NCBI GenBank assembly: GCA_022843175.1
Contig: JALHOE010000068.1
Coordinates: 1 to 40,612, forward strand
Direction: 5' to 3'
DNA length: 40,612 bases
From: Deltaproteobacteria bacterium
GTDB lineage: Bacteria; Myxococcota_A; Polyangia; Polyangiales; JADJMO01
The notes under the pieces were generated by a model. It ran no database searches. It was not told where the DNA came from and was given only the letters and a program-made list of their open reading frames with translations. Positions within the stretch are counted from its first letter, which is position 1. The number at the start of each line of letters is the position of its first letter. The translations under genes and the position numbers were made by a program. Positions 14,919 to 22,446 of the stretch are shown here, in pieces.

Positions 14919-16229
14919 GTGACCATCGCGGACACCGTCGACGACAGCGGGACCGCGAAGGGACCGCGCGAGCGCGCGGTGCCCGGCGTGATCGTCGTCT
15001 ACTCGGGCCTCGCCCCGGTCCTGCGCGCGCTGCCGCTCACGCACGGCAAGCTCGTCGTCGGGCGCGACGAGGGCGGTCTGCCCGACGACGAGCGCCTGTC
15101 GCGGCGACACGCCGAGATCGCGTGGGACGGTCAACGTTGGAGCGTGCGCGATCTCGGCAGCCGCAACGGCACCAACGTCAACGGCGCGCGCATCGAGGGC
15201 ACCGTCACGCTCGACGAGCCCCGCGTGGTCCGCGTCGGGCGCACGCTGATGCTGCCACGCGAGGACATCCGCCTGTTCCTCGGCGAGCAGGTCGTCGTCG
15301 AGGACGAGCTCGTCGTCGGCCCGATCGCGCGCCGCGTCCACCTGCGGATCGCGCAAATCGCCTCCGCGGACGAGAACCTGTTGATCACCGGCGAGACCGG
15401 GAGCGGCAAGGAGCACGCCGCGCACGTATTCCACGCGCGCGGGCCCGCCGCCAAGGGGCCGCTCGTCACCGTGAACTGCGCGACCATCCCCGAGGGCGTC
15501 GCCGAACGGCTGCTCTTTGGCGCGCGCAAGGGAGCGTACTCCGGCGCCGAGAACGCGGACGGCTACGTCGTCGCGGCGAACAACGGCGTCCTGTTCCTCG
15601 ACGAGGTGGGTGAGCTCGAGCTCGACGTCCAGGCCAAGCTGCTGCGGCTGCTCGAGACCCGCGAGGTCACCCCGCTCGGCGAGACCCGGAGCCGCAAGGT
15701 AGCCCTTCGATTCTGCTTCGCCACCCACCGCGATCTGCGCCGGGCGGTCGCCGAGGGACGCTTCCGCGAGGATCTCTATCACCGCATCGAGCAGCCGCAC
15801 GTACACCTGCCGCCGCTGCGCGATCGACGCGAGGAGATCCCCTGGCTCCTCGCCCGCGCGCTTCATCGGGTGAGCCCCGAGCTGTCGATGCACGCTTCGT
15901 TCGTCGAGGCGTGCATCCATCGCGGCTGGAGCGGCAACGTGCGCGAGCTCCTCCAGCACGCGCGCGCCGCCGGTCACGCGGCGATGGCCGAAGGCGAGCG
16001 CTGCGTGCTCCACACCCACCTCGATGCGAACGCGGGGCTCGGTGGCGACGAGCGGCGGAGCGAGCCCGGTCCCGAGACGCCGAAGAGTGTTTCGCGCGAG
16101 TCGATCGAGCGCGCGCTGCAGGCCGAGTCCGGGAACGTGGCGGCCGCGGCCCGCGGGCTCGGGCTCCACCGCACGCAGCTCTACCGGCTCCTCAAGCGTT
16201 TTGGCCTCGCTCCGCCGCGGGAGGAGTGA
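14919..16229 (+). CDS. Sigma-54 activator with N-terminal FHA domain
   Basis: 436 residues, start GTG 14919. FHA domain at about 40-115 (GKLVVGRDEGG, LSRRHAEIAW, LGSRNGTNVNG), which reads phosphothreonine. AAA+ domain about 128-350: Walker A GETGSGKE (158-165), Walker B GVLFLDE (223-229), arginine finger region FREDLYHRI, GNVREL. The sigma-54 contact loop is GAYSGA (205-210) instead of GAFTGA. C-terminal FIS-type helix-turn-helix (NVAAAARGLGLHRTQLYRLL). No receiver or GAF domain, so control should come through a Ser/Thr kinase; the next gene, joined by a TGATG overlap (16227-16231), is one. Likely target is the promoter at 12571. Confidence 0.93.
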   Translation: MTIADTVDDSGTAKGPRERAVPGVIVVYSGLAPVLRALPLTHGKLVVGRDEGGLPDDERLSRRHAEIAWDGQRWSVRDLGSRNGTNVNGARIEGTVTLDEPRVVRVGRTLMLPREDIRLFLGEQVVVEDELVVGPIARRVHLRIAQIASADENLLITGETGSGKEHAAHVFHARGPAAKGPLVTVNCATIPEGVAERLLFGARKGAYSGAENADGYVVAANNGVLFLDEVGELELDVQAKLLRLLETREVTPLGETRSRKVALRFCFATHRDLRRAVAEGRFREDLYHRIEQPHVHLPPLRDRREEIPWLLARALHRVSPELSMHASFVEACIHRGWSGNVRELLQHARAAGHAAMAEGERCVLHTHLDANAGLGGDERRSEPGPETPKSVSRESIERALQAESGNVAAAARGLGLHRTQLYRLLKRFGLAPPREE

Positions 16230-17971
16230 TGGGCGCGGTGCGTGCCTCGTACGCGCCGACGGACGTGCTGTTCAAGCTCGGCGCCTACGACGTGCTCGAG
16301 GAGCTGGGCCGCGGCGGGATGGGCACGGTGTACCGCGCGTACTCGCCGCGTCTCTCGCGGTTCGTGGCGATCAAGGTGTTCACGCCGCGAAGGCGCGCCA
16401 ACGAGATCGATCTCCTGCGCTTCCAGAACGAGGTCATGCTCGCGGGCCGGCTCCAGCACCCGAACGTCGTCTCGGTGTTCGACTCGGGTGAGGACGAGGG
16501 CAAGCCGTACTACGTCATGGAGCTGATCGAGGGAGGGAGCCTCGGCGACCTCATCGAGGAGTCGAGCGCGCTGCCGCGGCGCGCGCTCGAGGCGCTGGTG
16601 AAGGTCGCTCGCGCCCTCCATTTCGCCCACGAGAAGGGCGTCGTTCACCGCGACATCAAGCCGGACAACATCCTCCTCCGCAGAGAGGACGAGCCGTGCG
16701 TCACCGACTTCGGCATCGCCAAGGATCTGATCGACGCGCCCGGCCTCACCCGCGAGGGCCGCGCGCTCGGCACGCCGTTCTACATGCCGCCGGAGCAGGC
16801 CAACGGCGAGGTGCAGCACATCGGCCCGCACAGCGACGTCTACGCGCTCGGCGCCACGCTCTATCACGTGCTCGCTGGCCGCCCGCCGTTTCAGCGCCGG
16901 AGCGGCGGCGGCGAAGAAGAGTTCGTCGTGCTCGCGCGAATCCTCAACGAGGATCCGACACCCCCGAGCCGGCTCGCCGCGCGGTTCGGTCGCACGATAC
17001 CGCGCGACCTGGAGACGATTTGCCTCAAGGCGATGGAGAAGGAGGCCGCGCGCCGCTATCCGTCGGCCGCTGCGCTCGGAGACGACCTCGCCCGCTTCCT
17101 CGACGGCGACGTCATCGTGGCGCGCCCGGCGTCCGCGCTGGAGAAGCTGCGGGTGCGCGTCCGCCGCAACCGGGCGGCGTGGCTCGGTGGCGTCGCGGTG
17201 GCGCTGGTCCTCGCCACGCTGCTCGCGGCGTTCGGAGCGCTCGCGGTCGACAGCATGAAGCGGACGAACGCCTCGCTGGTTGAGAAGTCTCGGACCGAAG
17301 CGCTCCACCAGGCCGCGACGCTCGAACGCGCGATCCGGGTGAACATGCTGCAGGGCCGCGCCGATCAGGCGCGCGCGTTGATGCAGCTGCTCAACCAGAG
17401 CCCCGAGGCCGGCGAGATCAAGGTGGTGCGGACCGACCGTCAGCTGGCCTACACCGATCCGTCGACGCGCGACCGGGTGCAGAAGTGGCTCAACAGCCCC
17501 GGCGTCATCGCGAAGATCGCCAAGGAGCACCCCGACATGCTGCCGGCGGTCGACGTGCTGCAGCGCGTCGCCTTCCCGCGGATCGACGCGGCGACCACCG
17601 CGGCCGAGACGGTGCTCGTCGAGAAGGAGCCGTGGAATCGCGCGCTCCTCACCGCCAAGCCGCAGCACTACGAAGAGCTGCGCAGCGGCACTCCCTACCT
17701 CGTCGTGCTGTGGCCGATCGAGAACAGCCGGGAGTGCCGGGTGTGTCACAGCGATCCGGCGGGCGACAGCTACGCCAACGATCCGGTGCGCGCAGTACTG
17801 GTTGTGCGGCGCTCGCAAGCGGAGGTCGTCCGCACGCTGCAGGAGAACGAGCGGGCGACGCTCCGGGTCGGTGCATTGACGGCCGTCGCGTTCGTGGTCC
17901 TGATCTTCTTCTTCGGGAGGGTGCTCGGGTTCCGCCCGCGGCGCGATCCCTTCGCAGCACCCCGGTCATGA
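16229..17971 (+). CDS. Ser/Thr kinase with extracytoplasmic heme-c sensor domain
   Basis: 580 residues. Hanks kinase at 20-295: GRGGMGTVY (28-35), VAIK Lys49, HRDIKPDN (140-147), DFG (160-162), GTPFYMPPEQ activation segment. TM1 about 316-340 (WLGGVAVALVLATLLAAFGA), then a ~205-residue outer domain with LWPIENSRECRVCHSDP; C503-R-V-C506-H507 is a c-type heme site in the context used by DUF3365/Tll0287-like and related cache-type heme sensors. TM2 about 548-563, short basic tail. So heme is on the outside and kinase inside. Start ATG 16229 overlaps the activator stop; its own stop overlaps the second MauG gene (ATGA). Predicted to phosphorylate the FHA activator. Confidence 0.92.
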   Translation: MGAVRASYAPTDVLFKLGAYDVLEELGRGGMGTVYRAYSPRLSRFVAIKVFTPRRRANEIDLLRFQNEVMLAGRLQHPNVVSVFDSGEDEGKPYYVMELIEGGSLGDLIEESSALPRRALEALVKVARALHFAHEKGVVHRDIKPDNILLRREDEPCVTDFGIAKDLIDAPGLTREGRALGTPFYMPPEQANGEVQHIGPHSDVYALGATLYHVLAGRPPFQRRSGGGEEEFVVLARILNEDPTPPSRLAARFGRTIPRDLETICLKAMEKEAARRYPSAAALGDDLARFLDGDVIVARPASALEKLRVRVRRNRAAWLGGVAVALVLATLLAAFGALAVDSMKRTNASLVEKSRTEALHQAATLERAIRVNMLQGRADQARALMQLLNQSPEAGEIKVVRTDRQLAYTDPSTRDRVQKWLNSPGVIAKIAKEHPDMLPAVDVLQRVAFPRIDAATTAAETVLVEKEPWNRALLTAKPQHYEELRSGTPYLVVLWPIENSRECRVCHSDPAGDSYANDPVRAVLVVRRSQAEVVRTLQENERATLRVGALTAVAFVVLIFFFGRVLGFRPRRDPFAAPRS

Positions 17972-18981
17972 AGCCCGCCGCCCGCACGCTCCTGCTCTCG
18001 CTCGCGCTCGTCGCGGCGTGCCGGCGCGAACGCGCGGCGGTGACGGAGATCCCGAAGACGCCGCGTGGCCTGCCCGAGCACGTCGATCCCGGAGACAACC
18101 CCACCACGCTCGCCAAGGTCACGCTCGGGCGGTTCCTCTTCTTCGATCCGCGCATGAGCACGACCGACTTCATGTCGTGCGCGGACTGCCACCGCGAGGA
18201 CCACGGGTGGGCCGGGCGGGACAGCAAGAGCGTCAACGCGATCGGCAAACGCACGCGGCGCAAGGCGCTGAGCGCGGCCAACGCCGCCTACCCCACCACA
18301 TTCACGTGGAACGGGCGGGCCGACACGCTCGAGGGCGTGATCTCCGTGGGGTGGTCGCAGCTCGGAATGACCGACGAAGAGGTCATCGCCAAGAAGCTCG
18401 ACGGCATCCCCGAGTATCACGCGTTGTTCGAGAAGGCGTTCGGCGCGCCGCCCACCGGCCTGCGCATCCGCCAAGCGGTCGCGGCGTACCTCCGCGTCGT
18501 GAAGGTCGGCGACTCGCCGTACGACCGCTTCATGGCGGGCGACACGTCGGCGCTCGGCGAGCCCGCGAAGCGCGGGCTCAACGCCTTCAACACCCTCGGT
18601 TGCCCGAGCTGTCACGCGCCTCCGCTCTTCTCCGACTGGAAGTTTCACAACGCCGGCGTCGGCCTCGCCGACGACGACGATCAGGGTCGGTTCGAGCACA
18701 CCAAGGTCGAAGAGGACCGCAAACGGTTCCGTACGCCGAGCCTGCGTAACGTGGCCAACACCGGGCCGTGGTTCCACGACGGCTCGGCGGCAGCGCTCGA
18801 GGACGCGATCGCGCTCATGGCCTCCGGCGGCGTCGACAACCCGCGGCTCGATCCCCAGTTCAAGAGACGCACCCCGACACCGAGCGAGGTCGCGGAGCTC
18901 AAGGCGTTCCTTCTGAGCCTGTCGGGGACGCCGACGTTCGAGGCGCCGAAGACGCTCCCCGGCGGACGACCGCGCACGTAG
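17968..18981 (+). CDS. Second di-heme peroxidase/MauG-like lipoprotein
   Basis: 337 residues. Lipoprotein signal MKPAARTLLLSLALVAAC (Cys18). Heme sites CADCH (71-75) and CPSCH (212-216). Conserved TFTWNGRADTLEGVI and GPWFHDGSAAALEDAI regions are typical of short MauG/CcpA proteins; the catalytic heme region has the Trp/Asn pattern seen in this family. It lacks the DTG linker of the first MauG (12622) and is about 125 residues shorter, so the two are not recent duplicates. Joined to the kinase gene by an ATGA overlap. The last 83 bases overlap the convergent kinase gene ending at 18899. Acts in the envelope; substrate unknown. Confidence 0.92.
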   Translation: MKPAARTLLLSLALVAACRRERAAVTEIPKTPRGLPEHVDPGDNPTTLAKVTLGRFLFFDPRMSTTDFMSCADCHREDHGWAGRDSKSVNAIGKRTRRKALSAANAAYPTTFTWNGRADTLEGVISVGWSQLGMTDEEVIAKKLDGIPEYHALFEKAFGAPPTGLRIRQAVAAYLRVVKVGDSPYDRFMAGDTSALGEPAKRGLNAFNTLGCPSCHAPPLFSDWKFHNAGVGLADDDDQGRFEHTKVEEDRKRFRTPSLRNVANTGPWFHDGSAAALEDAIALMASGGVDNPRLDPQFKRRTPTPSEVAELKAFLLSLSGTPTFEAPKTLPGGRPRT

Positions 18982-19978
18982 TCGCGGCGATCGTCGCGGC
19001 GATCGCGACGGCGACGAGGAGCACACGCCGTCCGTCACTGCGCCCGCCGACGGTTCGGTCGATCGTCTCGTCCACGGTGGAGACGCTCGGCCGCGACGCG
19101 CGGTGCTCGGCGACCGCCGGTGCGTCGAACACCGGCGCCGTGCTGTCGTGGTGCGCCGCGAGCACGGCGACGACCTCACGGAGATCGCGCGGACGCTGCG
19201 CCGGATCCCGCGACAGCATTTTCATCACCACTTCGCGCACGTCCGCGGGCACGTCGACCTCGAGCGGCGCGATCGGATCGAAGGTGATCGCGCGGAAGAT
19301 CGCCTGCACGCTGTCGCCCGCGATCGGGTGCCGGCCGCTCAGCATCTCGTAGAGCATGAGGCCGATCGACCACAGGTCGGCGCGGTGGTCGACGCCGCGC
19401 GCGCCGCGCGCCTGCTCCGGCGACATGTACCGCGGGGTGCCGAGGCGATCGCCGGACTCGGTGAGCGCGGGCGTCGAGAGCGAGGCGGCGAACTTCGCGA
19501 CCCCGAAGTCGAGCACCCGAACCTCGACGGCGCCGTCTTCGCGCGGGCTGAGGAACACGTTCTCCGGCTTGAGATCGCGGTGCACGATGGCGTGGGCGTG
19601 GGCGGCGCCAACGGCTGCGATCACCGGCATCATCAACGTGAGCGCGGCCCGCAGCGACAGGCGCGGGTTTCGCTCGAGGTGCGCGCGCATCGTCTCACCG
19701 GCGAGCAGATCCATGACCATAAACGGCTGTTCGCCGTCCTCGACGCCATGGATGGTCACCACGTTGGGGTGGCGGAGCGTCATCGCGGCGCGCGCCTCAC
19801 GGAGGAAGCGGCGTCGCCGTTCGTCGCTGCTGCTGGAGCCCTTGAGGAACTTCACCGCGCGCGGCTCGCCGGTCTCGAGCTCGCGCGCGGCCCACACCTC
19901 GCCCATCCCGCCCTCGCCGAGCAAGCGATCGAGCTGAAACCGCCCGACGACGGCTCCCTCGCGAAGCGCGACCCCCAT
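18899..19978 (-). CDS. Membrane-anchored Ser/Thr protein kinase
   Basis: 359 residues. Hanks-type domain 14-275: GEGGMGEVW (21-29), AVKFLK Lys43, HRDLKPEN (133-140), DFGVAK (157-162), GTPRYMSPEQA activation segment. All catalytic residues present. A short S/T-rich linker leads to one TM helix (about 318-338) and a 20-residue outer tail, with no sensor domain. The ATG at 19976-19978 is next to the first strand; upstream in-frame codons would add an unlikely Arg/Ser-rich segment. Its 3' end lies over the last 83 bases of MauG2 on the other strand. It could signal together with the heme kinase, but no genetic link is visible. Confidence 0.9.
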   Translation of the reverse strand: MGVALREGAVVGRFQLDRLLGEGGMGEVWAARELETGEPRAVKFLKGSSSSDERRRRFLREARAAMTLRHPNVVTIHGVEDGEQPFMVMDLLAGETMRAHLERNPRLSLRAALTLMMPVIAAVGAAHAHAIVHRDLKPENVFLSPREDGAVEVRVLDFGVAKFAASLSTPALTESGDRLGTPRYMSPEQARGARGVDHRADLWSIGLMLYEMLSGRHPIAGDSVQAIFRAITFDPIAPLEVDVPADVREVVMKMLSRDPAQRPRDLREVVAVLAAHHDSTAPVFDAPAVAEHRASRPSVSTVDETIDRTVGGRSDGRRVLLVAVAIAATIAATTCAVVRRGASSAPRTSASPTGSEGTP

Positions 19979-20040
19979 CCCTCGAGCGAGACTACCCGTT
20001 GATCCGCGGGTTTTCGCGGCGAGTGACACAGGCCCCCCAC

Positions 20041-20054
20041 GTGTGTCGTCACAC
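20041..20054. promoter_or_regulatory. Inverted repeat between divergent genes
   Basis: GTGTG-TCGT-CACAC, perfect 5-bp arms (6 with flanking C/G), lies 63 bp upstream of the kinase start (minus) and 125 bp upstream of the propeller gene (plus). It could be a dimeric regulator site. Confidence 0.3.
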
Positions 20055-20125
20055 GGGTCGCGTCCCTCGGGCAGGCGCGCGCTCCGGAACCACAAAAACC
20101 AGCAACAGCTCGATCTGCGTTCCTC

Positions 20126-20141
20126 TGGCACCGTCCGTGCT
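20126..20141 (+). promoter_or_regulatory. Sigma-54 (-24/-12) promoter upstream of the propeller lipoprotein
   Basis: TGGCACCGTCCGTGCT fits TGGCACG-N4-TTGCW with two mismatches and exact GG-N10-GC spacing, preceded by the usual C/T (CTGGCAC). Predicted start near 20152, then ribosome site GGGGAGG (20164-20170) and ATG 20179, a normal leader length. Confidence 0.55.
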
Positions 20142-20178
20142 TTGACCCCGCGCAGGACACGTCGGGGAGGAACACGAG

Positions 20179-20847
20179 ATGAAGACCACCATCGCAGCGA
20201 TCGCCTTGAGCACGATGATCGGGTGCGGCTCGCTCCAGGAGCCGCCGCAGAACGCCACCACGCTCGTGAGCGAGCCGGTCACGCCGTCGACCGCGCTGCA
20301 GCATCGGTGGGAGGACTGGGCCGTCGGCAGCGGGGGAGCGATCGCGCACTTCGACGGCGCGCAGTGGTCGTCGGTGAAGAGCCCGACCAACCAGACCCTG
20401 CGCGGCGTGTGGGGCTCCTCGAGCGCGGACGTGTGGGCGGTCGGCCATCGCGGAACGATCGTCCACTTCGACGGCAACGCGTGGCAGGTGTTCGACAAGC
20501 CCTGCCTCGGCGACCTCCACGCCGTCAGCGGCACGGCGCCGGACGACGTGTGGGCGGTCGGCGCGCACGGCACCGCCGCGCACTTCGACGGCACGAGCTG
20601 GAACCGCGTCGACACCGGCACCGAGTCCGGCCTGTTCGGCGTCTATGCGGCGTCACCCACGGATGTGTGGGCGGTCGGTCTGCGCGGCACGATCGTGCGC
20701 TTCGACGGCGAGAGCTGGGAGGTGCAGCCGGCGCCCACCGAGCAACACCTCTTCGCGACGTGGGGCACGTCGACGAAGGACGTGTGGGCGCGCGGCGAGT
20801 ACGGCGAGGTGCTGCGGTTCGACGGCAAGCGGTGGGCGCGACCGTAA
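20179..20847 (+). CDS. Lipoprotein with beta-propeller-like repeats
   Basis: 222 residues. Lipoprotein signal MKTTIAAIALSTMIGC (Cys16). Five ~38-42-residue repeats follow, each with DVWAVG..GT..HFDG..W (residues 46-63, 84-102, 123-141, 162-180, 201-219). This is the repeat found in large myxobacterial surface propellers; five blades here suggest either a small propeller or a partial one that pairs. No catalytic residues. Strong ribosome site GGGGAGG at 20164-20170, 8 bp from the ATG. Possible sigma-54 promoter at 20126. Role is presumably binding at the cell surface. Confidence 0.8.
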   Translation: MKTTIAAIALSTMIGCGSLQEPPQNATTLVSEPVTPSTALQHRWEDWAVGSGGAIAHFDGAQWSSVKSPTNQTLRGVWGSSSADVWAVGHRGTIVHFDGNAWQVFDKPCLGDLHAVSGTAPDDVWAVGAHGTAAHFDGTSWNRVDTGTESGLFGVYAASPTDVWAVGLRGTIVRFDGESWEVQPAPTEQHLFATWGTSTKDVWARGEYGEVLRFDGKRWARP

Positions 20848-20885
20848 GCCCCGGTGCAGTGCGGATCGCCTACGCTGCTTCGGCG

Positions 20886-21935
20886 ATGCGCGAACTTCCG
20901 ATCCTCGACCCGCACGTGCACTTCTGGGATCCGCGCAGCACCCCGCGCGAGACGTCGATCGCAGTGCGCTTGCTCGGGTGGAACGGCCGCCTCCTCGAGC
21001 GCGCGAAGGTGCTGTTTCCGCGCTCCGCGCTCGATTTCGTGGGCCGGCCCGACTTCGTGCTCGATCGATATCAGCCGGGCGATCATCGGCGCGACCGGCA
21101 GGGCTTCAACGTGCGCGGCTTCGTGCACGTGCAAGCCGGTTGGAGAGAGCGGGGGCCGCTCGGGCCGGTCGGCGAAACGCGGTGGCTCGAGTCGCTCTGC
21201 GGCGACGATCTCCGTGGGATCGTCGGTCAGGCCGCGCTCGACGCGCCGCACCTCGCGGAGGTGCTCGATAGCCACCGCGCGGCGAGCTCTCGGTTCGTCG
21301 GAGTGCGCGACATGACGGCGTGGGACGCGGATCCCGCCGTCATGAAGTTCAGCGACCGCGGCGATCGCATGCGCGAGGCGTCGTGGCGCCGAGGACTCGA
21401 GCTCGTGGGCGAGCGTGGCCTCACGTTCGACGCGTGGTGCTACTCCGGCCAGCTGCGCGATCTGACAGCGGCGGCGAAGACCGCGCCCCACACCCGGATC
21501 GTGCTCTGCCACCTCGGCACGCCGATCGGCTACGGCGGCCCGTTCGGCGCGCACGGCCGCACCGAGGCAGATCGCGCAGACCTCTTCGCCCGTTGGCGCG
21601 ACGACCTCGCCGAGCTCGGCTCGCTCCGCAACGTGCACGCGAAGATCAGCGGCCTCGCGATGCCGATCCTCGGCTTCGGCTTCCACGCGCGGAGCGCGCC
21701 ACCTACCGTGGCCGAGCTGGCCGATAAGCTCGGCCCGTTGGTCGAGCACGCGCTCGCGGTGTTCGGCGACGATCGCTGTTTCTTCGCGTCCAACTTCCCA
21801 ATGGACAAGGTCTCCGCGCCCTGGCGCACGATCTTCGAGGCGTTCGCGCAGCTCGTACGCGCGCGCGACGACGAGGCCCGGGATCGCCTCTTCCACGACA
21901 ACGCCGCGCGCTTCTACGGCCTCATAGATCGATGA
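20886..21935 (+). CDS. Amidohydrolase-2 (COG3618-like) TIM-barrel hydrolase
   Basis: 349 residues. Begins with the metal-site motif LDPHVHFWDP (DxHxHxW; His10, His12). Later barrel ligands are GFVHVQAGW (His), VLCHLG (His) and, at the C-terminal end, FASNFPMDK, where lactonase/decarboxylase members of this family have the final Asp or Asn. The N-terminal region between residues 18 and 60 is longer than in small lactonases. The family includes 2-pyrone-4,6-dicarboxylate lactonase and L-fuconolactonase; the substrate here is not clear. ATG at 20886, 38 bp after the propeller gene. Its 3' end overlaps the convergent Cys-rich lipoprotein by 14 bp. Confidence 0.85.
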   Translation: MRELPILDPHVHFWDPRSTPRETSIAVRLLGWNGRLLERAKVLFPRSALDFVGRPDFVLDRYQPGDHRRDRQGFNVRGFVHVQAGWRERGPLGPVGETRWLESLCGDDLRGIVGQAALDAPHLAEVLDSHRAASSRFVGVRDMTAWDADPAVMKFSDRGDRMREASWRRGLELVGERGLTFDAWCYSGQLRDLTAAAKTAPHTRIVLCHLGTPIGYGGPFGAHGRTEADRADLFARWRDDLAELGSLRNVHAKISGLAMPILGFGFHARSAPPTVAELADKLGPLVEHALAVFGDDRCFFASNFPMDKVSAPWRTIFEAFAQLVRARDDEARDRLFHDNAARFYGLIDR

Positions 21936-22266
21936 GCAGCGGCACTCGGAGGTGCGTCTTCGAGGTGCAGTTGAACCGGAAGTGGGAGAGCACTTCCTTC
22001 GAGCAACCGAGCATGAGCGTGTGCTGCTTGTCCTTGCAGTAACGATCGAAGCCCTTCTGTTCGAGGGTGCCGCACAGCGACTCGGCGGCCATGCATCGGG
22101 CGTCGTCCTCGAGCCGGCGTCCGCCGGGAGTGCTCGGCCGCGCGCAGACGTCACCGACGCACGCTTCGCACGCGAAGCGCTTCTCGCTGCAGCCGGTCAG
22201 CGCGATCCACAGAACGGCGACGGCGGCGCGAGCGACCACCGGCAAACCCTCGCGCTCGCCGCCCAT
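21922..22266 (-). CDS. Small Cys-rich lipoprotein
   Basis: 114 residues. Hydrophobic signal PVVARAAVAVLWIALTGC with lipobox LTGC (Cys26), preceded by a charged MGGEREG start. Mature part has nine further Cys: FACEACVGDVC, RCMAAESLC, RYC, LGC, FNC, fitting several disulfides in a helical frame, rather like small periplasmic Cys-motif proteins. I do not recognise the family. The start at 22266 begins the basic/hydrophobic signal; the much longer frame upstream runs antisense through the next gene. No operon partner. Confidence 0.7.
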   Translation of the reverse strand: MGGEREGLPVVARAAVAVLWIALTGCSEKRFACEACVGDVCARPSTPGGRRLEDDARCMAAESLCGTLEQKGFDRYCKDKQHTLMLGCSKEVLSHFRFNCTSKTHLRVPLLIDL

Positions 22267-22446
22267 GACGGCAAGTCTACGAGCCCTGGCACCGCGAGTA
22301 GCAGCAACGCCTACGTTGGGCTGCGGTGCAAGCGCATCACCAGAGACGCGGAAGCCGCGAATTTTCCTGCCTGCGACGTTGCGCGTGACCAGGATTTCTC
22401 GGCACAGTGTGGTGGGCGCCTCTCTTGCACCGCGGAGCCGGAAACC

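Noticed and set aside
13851-16169. 772-codon minus frame over the activator gene
   Set aside because: Antisense shadow of the FHA activator; composition is Arg/Glu/Val-rich with no motif.
22414-22429. GG-N10-GC element (GGGCGCCTCTCTTGCA) before the cytochrome gene
   Set aside because: TTGCA fits, but the -24 part is weak and the start would leave only about 7 bases before the ATG.
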